Shown here: positions 16,978 through 25,424 of the stretch, one piece after another | Numbering within the stretch: position 1 is the stretch's first letter | How the letters are laid out: each line of letters opens with the position of its first letter | NCBI GenBank assembly: GCA_965222535.1 | Contig: OZ244957.1 | Coordinates: forward strand, 620,001-684,000 | DNA length: 64,000 bases | Origin: G965222535 sp965222535 | GTDB taxonomy: Bacteria > Pseudomonadota > Gammaproteobacteria > HK1 | Direction of reading: 5' to 3' | Notes under the pieces: model-generated | The model's input: the letters and a program-made list of their open reading frames with translations, nothing else | What the model was told of the DNA's origin: nothing | Databases searched by the model: none | Program-made: the position numbers and the translations under genes

Positions 16978-18741
16978 TCACATCGAATCTGGGGCTGATA
17001 CGCCTATCACCTGCAAACCGTTAGCAATCACTTGCTGCGTCGCCGCAGCTAACGCTAAGCGCGCCATCCGCAGTTCCTTTGCGGCGCTCAGAAACTGCTT
17101 TGCGTTGTACCAAGCATGCAAATCGGTAGCCAACTCACGCAAGTAGGCGATCAAACGGTGCGGCTCCAACTGCTCGGCTGAAATCTCAATCACCTCGGTG
17201 TAGCGCGCCAAAGTGCGCAGCAGCGTTACCTCATGCGCATCGGTTAACAACGTCTCCAACGCGACCCCCGCAACCTGATCGGGTGCGAACCCGATCCCTT
17301 GCTCTTGCGCCTTTCGCATAACGCTGGCAATGCGCGCATGCGCATATTGGACATAGTACACGGGATTATCGGTGGTGTTGGATTTTGCTAGGTCAAGATC
17401 AAAATCCATGTGTTGCTCGCTGCGACGCATGACGTAGAAGAAGCGCGCCGCATCGTTGCCGACTTCCTCACGTAAGGCACGCAGCGTAACAAACTCGCCG
17501 GATCGGGTTGACATCTGTAACTTCTGTCCGCCGCGCGACAGCACCGCAAATTGCACCAGCTTGATTTTGATGCGCTGCGGATCATAGCCAAGCGCGCTGG
17601 CAACGGCTTTAAGCCGCGCCACATAACCGTGGTGGTCAGCGCCGAATATGTAGATCGCTGCTTCAAAGCCGCGTTCCATTTTGTGTGCGAGATACGCTAT
17701 ATCCGAGGCAAAATAGGTACGTTCGCCACCTTCGCGCTCAATGACGCGATCTTTTTCATCACCAAAAGCACTCGCCCGGAACCACAGCGCGCCGTCTTTG
17801 CGGTACGTGTGCTGGTGTTGTTGCAGACGCTGGATAACGCGATCGACCTCACCCCTCTGCGTCAGTGACCGCTCCGAGAACCACGCATCGAACCTAACCC
17901 CAAATTGCTCTAGGTCAAGGCGAATATCATCCACAATGGTTTGCACGGCGAGGTCGTGCAGCACTTGGTAGCGCTCGCCAAGGTGTTGGCGAGCGCAGGC
18001 GATTAATGCATCAATATGCGCCTCTTTGTCTCCCTGTGGCGCATCGGGCGGCAACTGCGCGAACAGCGTCTCGGCATCGGCGCTGTAGTCAGCGCCTTGA
18101 CGATCGTAAAGCGTCCGCGCAATATCCAGGATATACGCCCCACGATACCCATTGCCTGGAAACGCGATCGGCTGACCACAGAGGCTCAGATAACGTAACC
18201 AGACGCTGGTAGCGAGGATATTTATCTGCCGTCCGGCATCGTTCAGATAGTACTCACGTTGGACAGCAAAACCGACGGTTTGCAACAGGTTAGCGATCAC
18301 CGATCCATAGGCTGCACCGCGTCCATGCCCCACATGCAAAGGGCCTGTCGGATTAGTTGAGACAAACTCAACCTGGAACTTGCGCCCCTTACCCGTGCTG
18401 CTGCAGCCATAGCGATCAGCGGCACCGAGTACCGCGCTGACGATATTGTGGATGTGACTCTTGGCAAGAAAAAAGTTAATAAACCCGGGGGCTGCGACCT
18501 CGATCCGCTGAACCCCTTCAGGCACTGATATGCGCGCCACAATCGCTGTAGCAAGCTGCATTGCATCAGCGCTCGTATGACGCGCCAGCGCCAATGCAAG
18601 CGGGCTCGCGTAGTCGCCGCGTTGGCGATCACGGGTACGGCTGACGACGATCGGCGGAAAGCGCTGCACAGTCGGCAACACGCCTTGTTCCTGCAGCTCG
18701 CTTAGGGCTTTGGCGAGCAAATCACAAAAAAGCTCTTTCAT
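16978..18741 (-). CDS. argS: Arginyl-tRNA synthetase
   Basis: The 587-residue class I synthetase charges tRNA-Arg. It has the N-terminal additional domain (MKELFCDLLAKAL onwards), the HIGH-type motif in STNPTGPLHVGHGRGA near residue 130, and YASDIAYLAHK and ADHHGYV further on. The C-terminal helical anticodon-binding domain ends at the SPOR gene. The length matches the family. The open frame extends 73 codons upstream of the chosen ATG with no family likeness. The usual KMSKS is replaced by QMSTRSG, a variant I recall as common in ArgRS. Confidence 0.92.
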   Translation of the reverse strand: MKELFCDLLAKALSELQEQGVLPTVQRFPPIVVSRTRDRQRGDYASPLALALARHTSADAMQLATAIVARISVPEGVQRIEVAAPGFINFFLAKSHIHNIVSAVLGAADRYGCSSTGKGRKFQVEFVSTNPTGPLHVGHGRGAAYGSVIANLLQTVGFAVQREYYLNDAGRQINILATSVWLRYLSLCGQPIAFPGNGYRGAYILDIARTLYDRQGADYSADAETLFAQLPPDAPQGDKEAHIDALIACARQHLGERYQVLHDLAVQTIVDDIRLDLEQFGVRFDAWFSERSLTQRGEVDRVIQRLQQHQHTYRKDGALWFRASAFGDEKDRVIEREGGERTYFASDIAYLAHKMERGFEAAIYIFGADHHGYVARLKAVASALGYDPQRIKIKLVQFAVLSRGGQKLQMSTRSGEFVTLRALREEVGNDAARFFYVMRRSEQHMDFDLDLAKSNTTDNPVYYVQYAHARIASVMRKAQEQGIGFAPDQVAGVALETLLTDAHEVTLLRTLARYTEVIEISAEQLEPHRLIAYLRELATDLHAWYNAKQFLSAAKELRMARLALAAATQQVIANGLQVIGVSAPDSM

Positions 18742-19114
18742 GGCAGCAGCAAGTACACAGCCATCAACCTTCTGGTTATCGTATCCGGAGGAAAAGAATA
18801 GTGAGGTCGGCGCTGGCGCGCCGTTTACACCTTTGGAACCTACGATCAAGTACCCATGGTGCTTTGTCCATTGGTACAAAACGGTTATTTCCCTGCATAG
18901 GAGAGCGTTTTTATCTGATTGCCGGCGTCCACAGGCCAATTTCCAGCATATAAGAAGCACTCATCCTGCGCTCGGCGTATTATCTCATGCTGGGAGACTC
19001 ATTCGCACCTCCCCTAAGCGCTTATATGGTATCGGCAGCAGCGCTTTCATACAATAGCGACCGATTGCAGTGACGCATCACATAGACGCCGTATCTTATC
19101 TACGTGCCTGCCCA
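18742..19114. other. Spacer between argS and envC-like gene
   Basis: No gene was recognised in these 373 bases. Bases 18836-18880 (GGAACCTACGATCAAGTACC and on) match a segment at 13876-13920 and may mark a third, minor repeat. Presumably the argS promoter lies here. Confidence 0.45.
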
Positions 19115-20320
19115 CTACTGGATTCGCTTCAGCCCGGCGGGTTGACACCAGTTTGCCGGATCGCTCGGGATGCCATTGCTGCGGATGGCGAAATAAAGCC
19201 CCGCCTGCTGTTGACCGCCGGTGTTGCCTACCAGCGCGATCGGATCGCCTTCATCCACCCATTCCCCAACATCGCGCGTGATCCGTGCGGTGTGACCGTA
19301 GAGGCTCATGTAGCCATCGCCATGATCGAGCACCAGCAGTAAGCCAAACCCCAGCAGCCAATTTGCATACACCACCCGACCGTGATGAATCGCACGCACC
19401 GTCGCGCCTTCCGGTGCCGCCAGTAAGATCCCCTGCTGATGCAGGCTGTCGCTATCAACCGTGCCGAAGGAGCGCTTAAGCTGACCGCCCAGCGGCCACG
19501 GCAGCTTGCCTTTGCGCTTGATGAAAGCCCGTTTCAGCAAGCGATCATCGGGTATATCGCTCAGTATCGCATCGATCCCGTCCAGTAGCTCGTGCAACAT
19601 TTTCACTTCGTCGAGCAGTTGTTTGCGTACCTGGGTGGTTTTGCTGAGTTTTGCATTTATTGCCGCCAGCACTTGCTGACGCTGACGGTGTTCGCGTTGT
19701 TTGGCCTGCTGCGCCTGTTGCTGCGCGCTGAGCAAGGCGCTCAATTGCGCCTGTTGCCGTTGCAATACGCGATCAATACGATTGGTTTCATCCACCAGCA
19801 CGCGCGCCTGCTGGATGTGCTTACGCTTAACCGTTGAAAAGTAGCTCTGATAGCCCAATATACGACTGATCGTGGTTGGCGATTGTTGTTGCAATAGCCA
19901 CAACATAAAATGCTCTCGCTCTAGGATATAAACCATTCTGATCGTCCGTGCGAGCGCTTGACGGTGTTGTTGCAACTGCGTAATAGCGCGCCGGCGACGC
20001 TCCTCAAGCGCCTGTTGGCGGGTTTGCGTTGCGTTGCGTTTATCGCTGATGCGCGCGATATGCTGGCGACGCTCGATCAACTGCAACTCGATGTCGCGCA
20101 ATGCCTTGAGGTGCTGATCACGTACGTTGAGCGTCTGCTCAAGGCGTACACCGAGGGTGTGTATGCGCTGGGTCAACTGCTGCAGATCAGCTTCGATCTG
20201 GCTGCGGCTCTGAGCACCTGCGGCGCTGCAGCCTAGCATCAGAATGAACACCAGCACTGGCGGCGAGGCACCCCACAGGCGCAGCGGGTAGGTGGCAAGC
20301 GGGATGGACACGGTTGTCAA
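19115..20320 (-). CDS. envC: EnvC-type murein hydrolase activator (degenerate LytM domain)
   Basis: The 401-residue protein has an N-terminal signal sequence (VFILMLGCSAAGA), a long coiled coil of about residues 38-260 rich in Gln/Arg/Leu, and a C-terminal LytM/M23 domain. As in EnvC, the zinc ligands are lost: the usual HxxxD is QGILLAAP and the HxH strand reads GLYFAIR. It is therefore expected to activate septal amidases rather than cut peptidoglycan itself. There is no ATG at a sensible place, so the start must be TTG (20320) or the nearby GTG. accA lies 46 bases upstream on the same strand. Confidence 0.88.
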   Translation of the reverse strand: MTTVSIPLATYPLRLWGASPPVLVFILMLGCSAAGAQSRSQIEADLQQLTQRIHTLGVRLEQTLNVRDQHLKALRDIELQLIERRQHIARISDKRNATQTRQQALEERRRRAITQLQQHRQALARTIRMVYILEREHFMLWLLQQQSPTTISRILGYQSYFSTVKRKHIQQARVLVDETNRIDRVLQRQQAQLSALLSAQQQAQQAKQREHRQRQQVLAAINAKLSKTTQVRKQLLDEVKMLHELLDGIDAILSDIPDDRLLKRAFIKRKGKLPWPLGGQLKRSFGTVDSDSLHQQGILLAAPEGATVRAIHHGRVVYANWLLGFGLLLVLDHGDGYMSLYGHTARITRDVGEWVDEGDPIALVGNTGGQQQAGLYFAIRSNGIPSDPANWCQPAGLKRIQ

Positions 20321-20366
20321 TGCAGCGCGACGACGAGCAACACTGGCGCGCTGGCGTTCAGCACGC

Positions 20367-21332
20367 TTAACCGGCGTGCTCGAAAACCCCGAGACTCATC
20401 ATGCGTCGGTAACGTCTGGCGATCAGCTCGTCAAGGCTCAGCTTGAGCAGGTTGGTCAACTCTTCGTTGATGACTTGGCGCAGTTTCACCGCCATTCCAT
20501 CCGGGTCGCGGTGAGCACCGCCCACAGGCTCGCTGATGATGCGGTCGATCACCCCCAACTGCTGCGAACGCGTGGCGGTAATCCCCATCGCCTCAGCGGC
20601 CAGCGCCGCCTGCTCTGCGCTGCGCCACAAGATGGCGGCGCAACCTTCGGGAGAGATCACCGAATACGTACTGTATTGGCACATCATCAGCCGATCACCG
20701 ATGCCAATCGCGAGTGCCCCGCCAGAGCCTCCTTCGCCGATGACGGTGCTGATAATTGGCGTGCGCAGCACCGCGATGCGCACCAGGTTGTCAGCGATAG
20801 CAGCGCTCTGACCGCGCTCTTCGGCGCCCGTTCCAGGGTATGCGCCGGGGGTATCGACAAAAGTCAGCACCGGTAGCTGGAAGCGCTCAGCCAGATTCAA
20901 CAGGCGCAGCGATTTGCGGTAACCTTCAGGGTTCGGCATACCAAAGCTGTGATGCAGTTTCTCCTTGGTGGTACGCCCTTTCTGGTGACCGATAACCACC
21001 ACCGGCTTGCCCTCAAGACGGCCAATGCCACCTATAATTGCCGCGTCATCAGCAAAGTAACGGTCACCGTGCAGCTCTTCAAAGTCGGTGAATATACGGC
21101 TTATATAATCTTGAGTATAGGGGCGCTGAGGGTGGCGCGCTATTTGAATGACCTGCCAGGCGCTGAGGTCGGCGAAAATCTCTTGCGTCAACTCGCGGCT
21201 CTTTTGTTGCAGGCGCACGATCTCATCGTTGACGTTAATCGACGGGTCAGAGCCAAGCCGTTGCAAATCTTCGATCTTCGCCTCTAACTCAGCGATAGGT
21301 TGTTCAAAATCAAGGTAATTCAGATTCACCAA
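20367..21332 (-). CDS. accA: Acetyl-CoA carboxylase carboxyltransferase subunit alpha
   Basis: The 321-residue protein matches AccA throughout. MVNLNYLDFEQPIAELEAKI begins the N-terminal helix, and HPQRPYTQDYI, ELHGDRYFADD, GMPNPEGYRKSLRL, DTPGAYPGTGAEERGQ and GEGGSGGALAIG form the crotonase-like carboxyltransferase core. With AccD and biotinylated AccB it makes malonyl-CoA for fatty-acid synthesis. A purine-rich AGGGGGA site suits either the TTG at 21332 or the GTG three bases on. Catalytic glycine-rich loops are intact. Confidence 0.95.
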   Translation of the reverse strand: MVNLNYLDFEQPIAELEAKIEDLQRLGSDPSINVNDEIVRLQQKSRELTQEIFADLSAWQVIQIARHPQRPYTQDYISRIFTDFEELHGDRYFADDAAIIGGIGRLEGKPVVVIGHQKGRTTKEKLHHSFGMPNPEGYRKSLRLLNLAERFQLPVLTFVDTPGAYPGTGAEERGQSAAIADNLVRIAVLRTPIISTVIGEGGSGGALAIGIGDRLMMCQYSTYSVISPEGCAAILWRSAEQAALAAEAMGITATRSQQLGVIDRIISEPVGGAHRDPDGMAVKLRQVINEELTNLLKLSLDELIARRYRRMMSLGVFEHAG

Positions 21333-21422
21333 CGATCCCCCTGTAAAGGTAAAGGTTTTTGCGTAACGGCGCGGTTACTTGGCGAGAAGAGGCGGATGGC
21401 AGGGTGTTCCCCGATCTTTCAG

Positions 21423-22064
21423 TCAATCGCCGGAGCTGTCTGTCGCTTGGAATGCCGCGGCGATCGTTGACCGCAACTCGTCGATGCCGATCCGTTTTCG
21501 CGCCGATAACAGTTGCAGCGTAATCCGCTTGCCGCCACCGTCGCTGCCATGCTGATTGCGATCATCGAGCATCGCGCATAATTGGCTGCGCGCCCGATGC
21601 ATGCTTTGCAGCGCCGCCTGATGCGACAGCTTATCCGCTTTTGTCAACACCACGTGCAACGGGCGATTGAAAGCGATGCACGACGCCATGAACCGCCGGT
21701 CAAGCGCCAACAGTGGGCGGCGGATATCCATCAACACCACCACCACACGCAACGACTGGCGCTGACCAATATACGCTTGCAGCAGGCGTAACCAAGCGGC
21801 AACAACCGATGGTGGCGCATTAGCATAGCCGTAGCCTGGCAGATCCACCAACCGCGCTCCATCCTTTTCGCCAAAAAAGTTAATCGTCTGCGTGCGCCCC
21901 GGGATTTTGCTGGCGCGCGCCAACTGAGTACGGTTACTCAACGCATTGATGGCGCTTGATTTGCCGACATTGGAGCGACCTGCAAACGCCACCTCTTGAC
22001 CGATATCGCACGGAAATTGGCGGCGGTGCGCGGCACTGCCGAGGAATTGATATTCACCAAACAT
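21423..22064 (-). CDS. engB: Ribosome biogenesis GTP-binding protein EngB (YsxC/YihA)
   Basis: The 213-residue GTPase has G1 AGRSNVGKSS, the switch G2 region around GRTQTINFF, G3 DLPGYGYA and G4 TKAD. The spacing is typical of EngB, which helps assemble the large ribosomal subunit. The frame is open far upstream and overlaps pdxH, but the ATG at 22064 gives the usual short N-terminus before the CDIGQEVAFAGRSN stretch. It lies downstream of pdxH on the same strand, 31 bases away. Confidence 0.93.
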   Translation of the reverse strand: MFGEYQFLGSAAHRRQFPCDIGQEVAFAGRSNVGKSSAINALSNRTQLARASKIPGRTQTINFFGEKDGARLVDLPGYGYANAPPSVVAAWLRLLQAYIGQRQSLRVVVVLMDIRRPLLALDRRFMASCIAFNRPLHVVLTKADKLSHQAALQSMHRARSQLCAMLDDRNQHGSDGGGKRITLQLLSARKRIGIDELRSTIAAAFQATDSSGD

Positions 22065-22095
22065 CTTCGATTCCCGTGCTGATGCGCAGCATCCC

Positions 22096-22722
22096 TCAAG
22101 GGTACAACTGCTCATGCACCCAATGGCCTTCGCGCAGGCTAAAGCTATCACGCTGATGCAAGCGCGCCGGCATTGAGCGCCAGAATTCGATACGCAACGG
22201 TTGTAAGCGGTAACCGCGCCAATGCGCTGGACGTGGAAGGGCTGCATTGGCGTATTGTGCTTCATATTCGCGCACGCGCTGCTCCAGCACCGTACGCGAC
22301 GGCAGCGGTTGTGATTGCAACGAGGCCCAGGCACCTATCTGAGCGTCGCGCGGACGGCTGCTGAAATAAGCGTCCGCCTGATCAGCGGGCAATGCTTCGA
22401 CGAAACCCTCAACCCGCACTTGCTCCATCAGCGGATCCCAGAAGAAACACAATGCCGCCTGCGCGTTGACCGCCAGATCAGCGCCTTTGCGGCTCAGGGA
22501 ATTGGTATAGAAGGAGAAGCCAGCAGCGCTCGAATCTTTTAGCAGCACAATGCGTGCCGTGGGTTGACCGTCGGCGTTAGCAGTCGCCAGACAAACTGCA
22601 TTGGGCACCTTCAGATCGAGCGCTTTGGCGCGCTCGTATAGCGCGCAAAATCGCATCCATGCGGCATCGGGCAGTGCTACCAGCGAGCACTGGAAGTCAT
22701 TAACATTAGGGTTCTTGTTCAT
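22096..22722 (-). CDS. pdxH: Pyridoxamine 5'-phosphate oxidase
   Basis: The 208-residue FMN enzyme oxidises pyridoxine/pyridoxamine phosphate to PLP. Signatures include ARIVLLKDSSAAGFSFYTN, SRKGADLAVNAQAALCFFW and RVEGFVEALP, and the C-terminal family motif RIEFWRSMPARLHQRDSF ending in LYP. The length matches PdxH. No clear ribosome site precedes the ATG. A ~1-kb repeat-filled spacer lies upstream. Confidence 0.95.
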   Translation of the reverse strand: MNKNPNVNDFQCSLVALPDAAWMRFCALYERAKALDLKVPNAVCLATANADGQPTARIVLLKDSSAAGFSFYTNSLSRKGADLAVNAQAALCFFWDPLMEQVRVEGFVEALPADQADAYFSSRPRDAQIGAWASLQSQPLPSRTVLEQRVREYEAQYANAALPRPAHWRGYRLQPLRIEFWRSMPARLHQRDSFSLREGHWVHEQLYP

Positions 22723-22779
22723 TGATCAAAACCGTGCAACTGGGTTCTACCTTGAACCCGAAAATTCACTCGTTTCATT

Positions 22780-23181
22780 TTTAATTGGGAGCGCCGCCCA
22801 CCACTATGCCAAAGACGCCACGCTACGCAAAATGCACGGCACCAAGTTGAAAGCGGAGGCTGTACTGGGGTTAGGGGTTAGGGGTTAGGGGTTAGGGGCT
22901 GGAGGGAAGGGAGTACAGCTTTTTTTATTGTAGAGCGTTTTTAATTTTAATGAGGAGCGCCTAGCGGCGCGCCTACGCTGACCGGCAAAGAGTGCTCAGC
23001 GGCACCATGAAATAACTGCTGGAAGGGGCTTCTCCTCCAGAACACCAGAGCATTGCCCAAAGCACCCTTTCCTCAATACAAATGTCTTTTTTTACAAACC
23101 CTCCTCAAACAGCCAAGCGGTGCTTGGCTGTTTGAGGATCAAAATACTAAAGATCACAGAGGCCCCGCCCGCAACCGCTAT
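22780..23181 (+). repeat. Family 2 repeat cluster with G-rich tandem and perfect hairpin
   Basis: Two family 2 blocks lie here. One contains an expanded tandem of GGGGTTA at 22867-22899. The next contains the GGAGCGCCTAGCGGCGCGCC block and a 16-bp perfect hairpin at 23103-23137 (arms CCTCAAACAGCCAAGC and GCTTGGCTGTTTGAGG). A new copy then begins with CAGAGGCCCCGCCCGC. Confidence 0.75.
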
Positions 23182-23527
23182 GCCAGAGCATCAAACGCAG
23201 CCTCTCCATAACCTCAAACACAGTAGCGACTTAGGGGCTGCACAACGATTATAAAGTTACTGAAAGCAGTGTGCAAAATACAACCATAAACTGCTGGTCA
23301 GTTGCTGTCAAGTGCTCTATGATGCGCCTCTGATAGTAGCCCATCCATCGCCATAACAACTTCCTAGACAGGATTAATATGCCCCATTGTCGGTTGTTGA
23401 CATTGGGGCGACCGGGTACACTGCGGCAGTATCTGCGGCGCACCCCGGGCTGGTGCCGCAATCAACTCGCGTAGCCGCGACCAGAGAGGCTGCGCGGCAT
23501 GTTTTAAGAACAACTCTTAACCGCTGA
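23182..23527. other. Spacer without recognisable gene
   Basis: There is a 31-codon frame from an ATG at about 23380 behind CAGGATTAAT. A longer plus-strand frame without start codon (reading VVDIGATGYTAAVSAAHPG from about 23395) suggests a decayed coding fragment. Neither can be assigned. Confidence 0.3.
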
Positions 23528-23681
23528 GCTCGAAAGAACTTGAATGGGATGGGGGAGATAAAGTTGGGGAAAGGCACGCTCTCCATGTAACGTAAACCGT
23601 TGATTTATAATCACTCACCCAAATAGACAAGTGCCGCATGGTGCCTCGAAAAGCCAGCAAAGTTGGTTTTTCGAGGCACCC
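23528..23681 (+). repeat. Family 1 repeat upstream of glutamine synthetase
   Basis: The head CTCGAAAGAACTTG, the centre AACGTAAACCGTTGATTTAT and AAATAGACAAGTGCCGCATG lead to a terminal hairpin with arms GGTGCCTC and GAGGCACC. It ends only 36 bases before the glnII start codon. Confidence 0.8.
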
Positions 23682-23717
23682 TATAGATAATACTCCTAGA
23701 AATTTACAGAGGCGAAA

Positions 23718-24764
23718 ATGAAAAGGTGCGCTGAGTACATTTGGATTGATGGGGCATCCCCCACCCGCAAACTGCGATCCAAAACCCGGATTCTTGCGGA
23801 TAAGGCCTACGAGGTGGAGGATTTTCCACAGTGGGGGTACGATGGTTCTTCTACTTACCAGGCAACCGGAAGCGATTCCGATTTGGTGCTTCAGCCGGCT
23901 CGGTGCGTTGGCGATCCGATTCGCGGAACTGGTTCATATTTGGTTATGTGCGAGGTTTTTAAATCAGATGGTGCCCCTCACGAAACCAATATACGGGCAA
24001 AGTTACGCAAAACCCTTGATGCAGGTGCGGCAAAAGCTAAGGCTTGGTTTGGTTTTGAGCAAGAATACACCCTATTCCAAGGTTCACGGCCTTTGGGATG
24101 GCCCGATTCTGGTTATCCGGCACCGCAGGGCCCTTTTTACTGCGGTGTCGGCTCCGACGAAGTGTTTGGTCGTGGGCTGGTTGAAGAGCACGCCGAAGCC
24201 TGCCTGTCCGCAGGAATTATGATCTTCGGAACCAATGCGGAAGTGATGCCGGGGCAGTGGGAGTTTCAAGTTGGCTATCGCGGCTTTGACGACGATCCTG
24301 ACGCGGATCCGCTCCTCATAGCAGATCACCTGTGGCTGGCGCGTTGGTTGCTTTACCGCCTTGGCGAAGAGCACGGCGTTACCGCAACTCTCGATCCCAA
24401 ACCCATCAAAGGAGACTGGAATGGTGCCGGGGCGCATACCAACTTCTCGACCGCGGCGATGCGCAATGCTGGAACCGGGAAAGCGGCCATCCAACAAGCC
24501 GTTGAACGCCTTGGGGCGCGTCATGACAAGCATATCGCGGCTTATGGCTACGGTCTCCACGAGCGCCTTACTGGCCTACACGAAACGTGCGCAGTCGACC
24601 AATTCCGCTTTGGCGCAGCTGATCGAAGTGCCTCTGTGCGGATCCCGCGGCATGTGGCGGACGCGGGATGCGGCTATATTGAAGATCGCCGCCCGGGGGC
24701 CAACTGCGATCCATACGAGGTATCCAACATCCTTCTCGAAACCATCGTTTTGGGCGTGGAATAA
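23718..24764 (+). CDS. glnII: Glutamine synthetase, type II (eukaryote-like GSII)
   Basis: The 348-residue enzyme joins ammonia to glutamate with ATP. It is the short GSII form, not the ~470-residue bacterial GlnA. EYIWIDG and the PQWGYDGSSTYQATGSDSDL block open the beta-grasp domain. WFGFEQEYTLF, VMPGQWEFQVG, GDWNGAGAHTNFST and SVRIPRHVA carry metal, ATP and glutamate ligands. No GSI-type adenylylation tyrosine region is present, so control must differ from GlnA. GAGGCG precedes the ATG. GSII is scattered in bacteria (for example rhizobia) and is usually explained by gene transfer. Confidence 0.93.
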   Translation: MKRCAEYIWIDGASPTRKLRSKTRILADKAYEVEDFPQWGYDGSSTYQATGSDSDLVLQPARCVGDPIRGTGSYLVMCEVFKSDGAPHETNIRAKLRKTLDAGAAKAKAWFGFEQEYTLFQGSRPLGWPDSGYPAPQGPFYCGVGSDEVFGRGLVEEHAEACLSAGIMIFGTNAEVMPGQWEFQVGYRGFDDDPDADPLLIADHLWLARWLLYRLGEEHGVTATLDPKPIKGDWNGAGAHTNFSTAAMRNAGTGKAAIQQAVERLGARHDKHIAAYGYGLHERLTGLHETCAVDQFRFGAADRSASVRIPRHVADAGCGYIEDRRPGANCDPYEVSNILLETIVLGVE

Positions 24765-24944
24765 AACTTACCTGAAGGTGCCTCCAGTCAGCATGCCTGC
24801 TTTCATATCAGGTACGGATCGGATCGGCCCCGTACTCAAAGATAACGCCTTTGTTGACGGCAAGGCGCATTTCTACCGGCAATAAAGGGTTGGCACTTGC
24901 GCGTTGAATCCAAATTAATATGCTGCGGATCATCAATTCCCTCT

Positions 24945-25094
24945 AGGAAACTTCGAAAAACCTCAACGAGATGGGGGGGCGAAAAGAGCATACTCACCTG
25001 TAACGTAAGCCGTTGATTTATAATCCTTTCCCCAATAGACAAGCTCCGCCGGGCACCTCGAAAAGCGAGCTTTACGCAGTTTTTCGAGGTGCCC
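24945..25094 (+). repeat. Family 1 repeat, full copy
   Basis: The copy has the head AGGAAACTTCGAAAAACC, the centre GTAACGTAAGCCGTTGATTT and CAATAGACAAGCTCCGCC, and hairpin arms GGGCACCTCGAAAA and TTTTTCGAGGTGCCC. Confidence 0.85.
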
Positions 25095-25190
25095 TCCATA
25101 ATGACTCAGTCGGATTGTCTGCGAGTCCGTCAAACCGCTTAACTGAGCGCTGGTATATAATGCGATGGAATAATGCCGGCATTCACCTAT

Positions 25191-25355
25191 GGGGACCTCG
25201 AGAGACCCTGAAAGAGAATGAGGGTTTGGCGGAAGGGGCACTATGGGCAATTTCGTAAGCCCCTATCAGTTATGGATTGATTTAATACCCTTCCCCCAAT
25301 AAAACACCATGAGGGCACCTCGAAAAGCCAGCGAGGGCGGTTTTTCGAGGTGCCC
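25191..25355 (+). repeat. Family 1 repeat, variant centre
   Basis: The head is GGGGACCTCGAGAGACCC. The centre uses the alternative ATGGGCAATTTCGTAAGCCC and CAGTTATGGATT sequence, shared with 38530 and 42480. The hairpin arms are GAGGGCACCTCGAAAA and TTTTTCGAGGTGCCCTC. Confidence 0.8.
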
Positions 25356-25424
25356 TCATGCTCAAATACCAACCGATTGTGATCTACAGCCTAAGTCACC
25401 GGCAATCAAATGGAGACCTCAAGT

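Noticed and set aside
20292..20876. 194-codon plus-strand frame
   Set aside because: It lies opposite accA, which is certain from its motifs.
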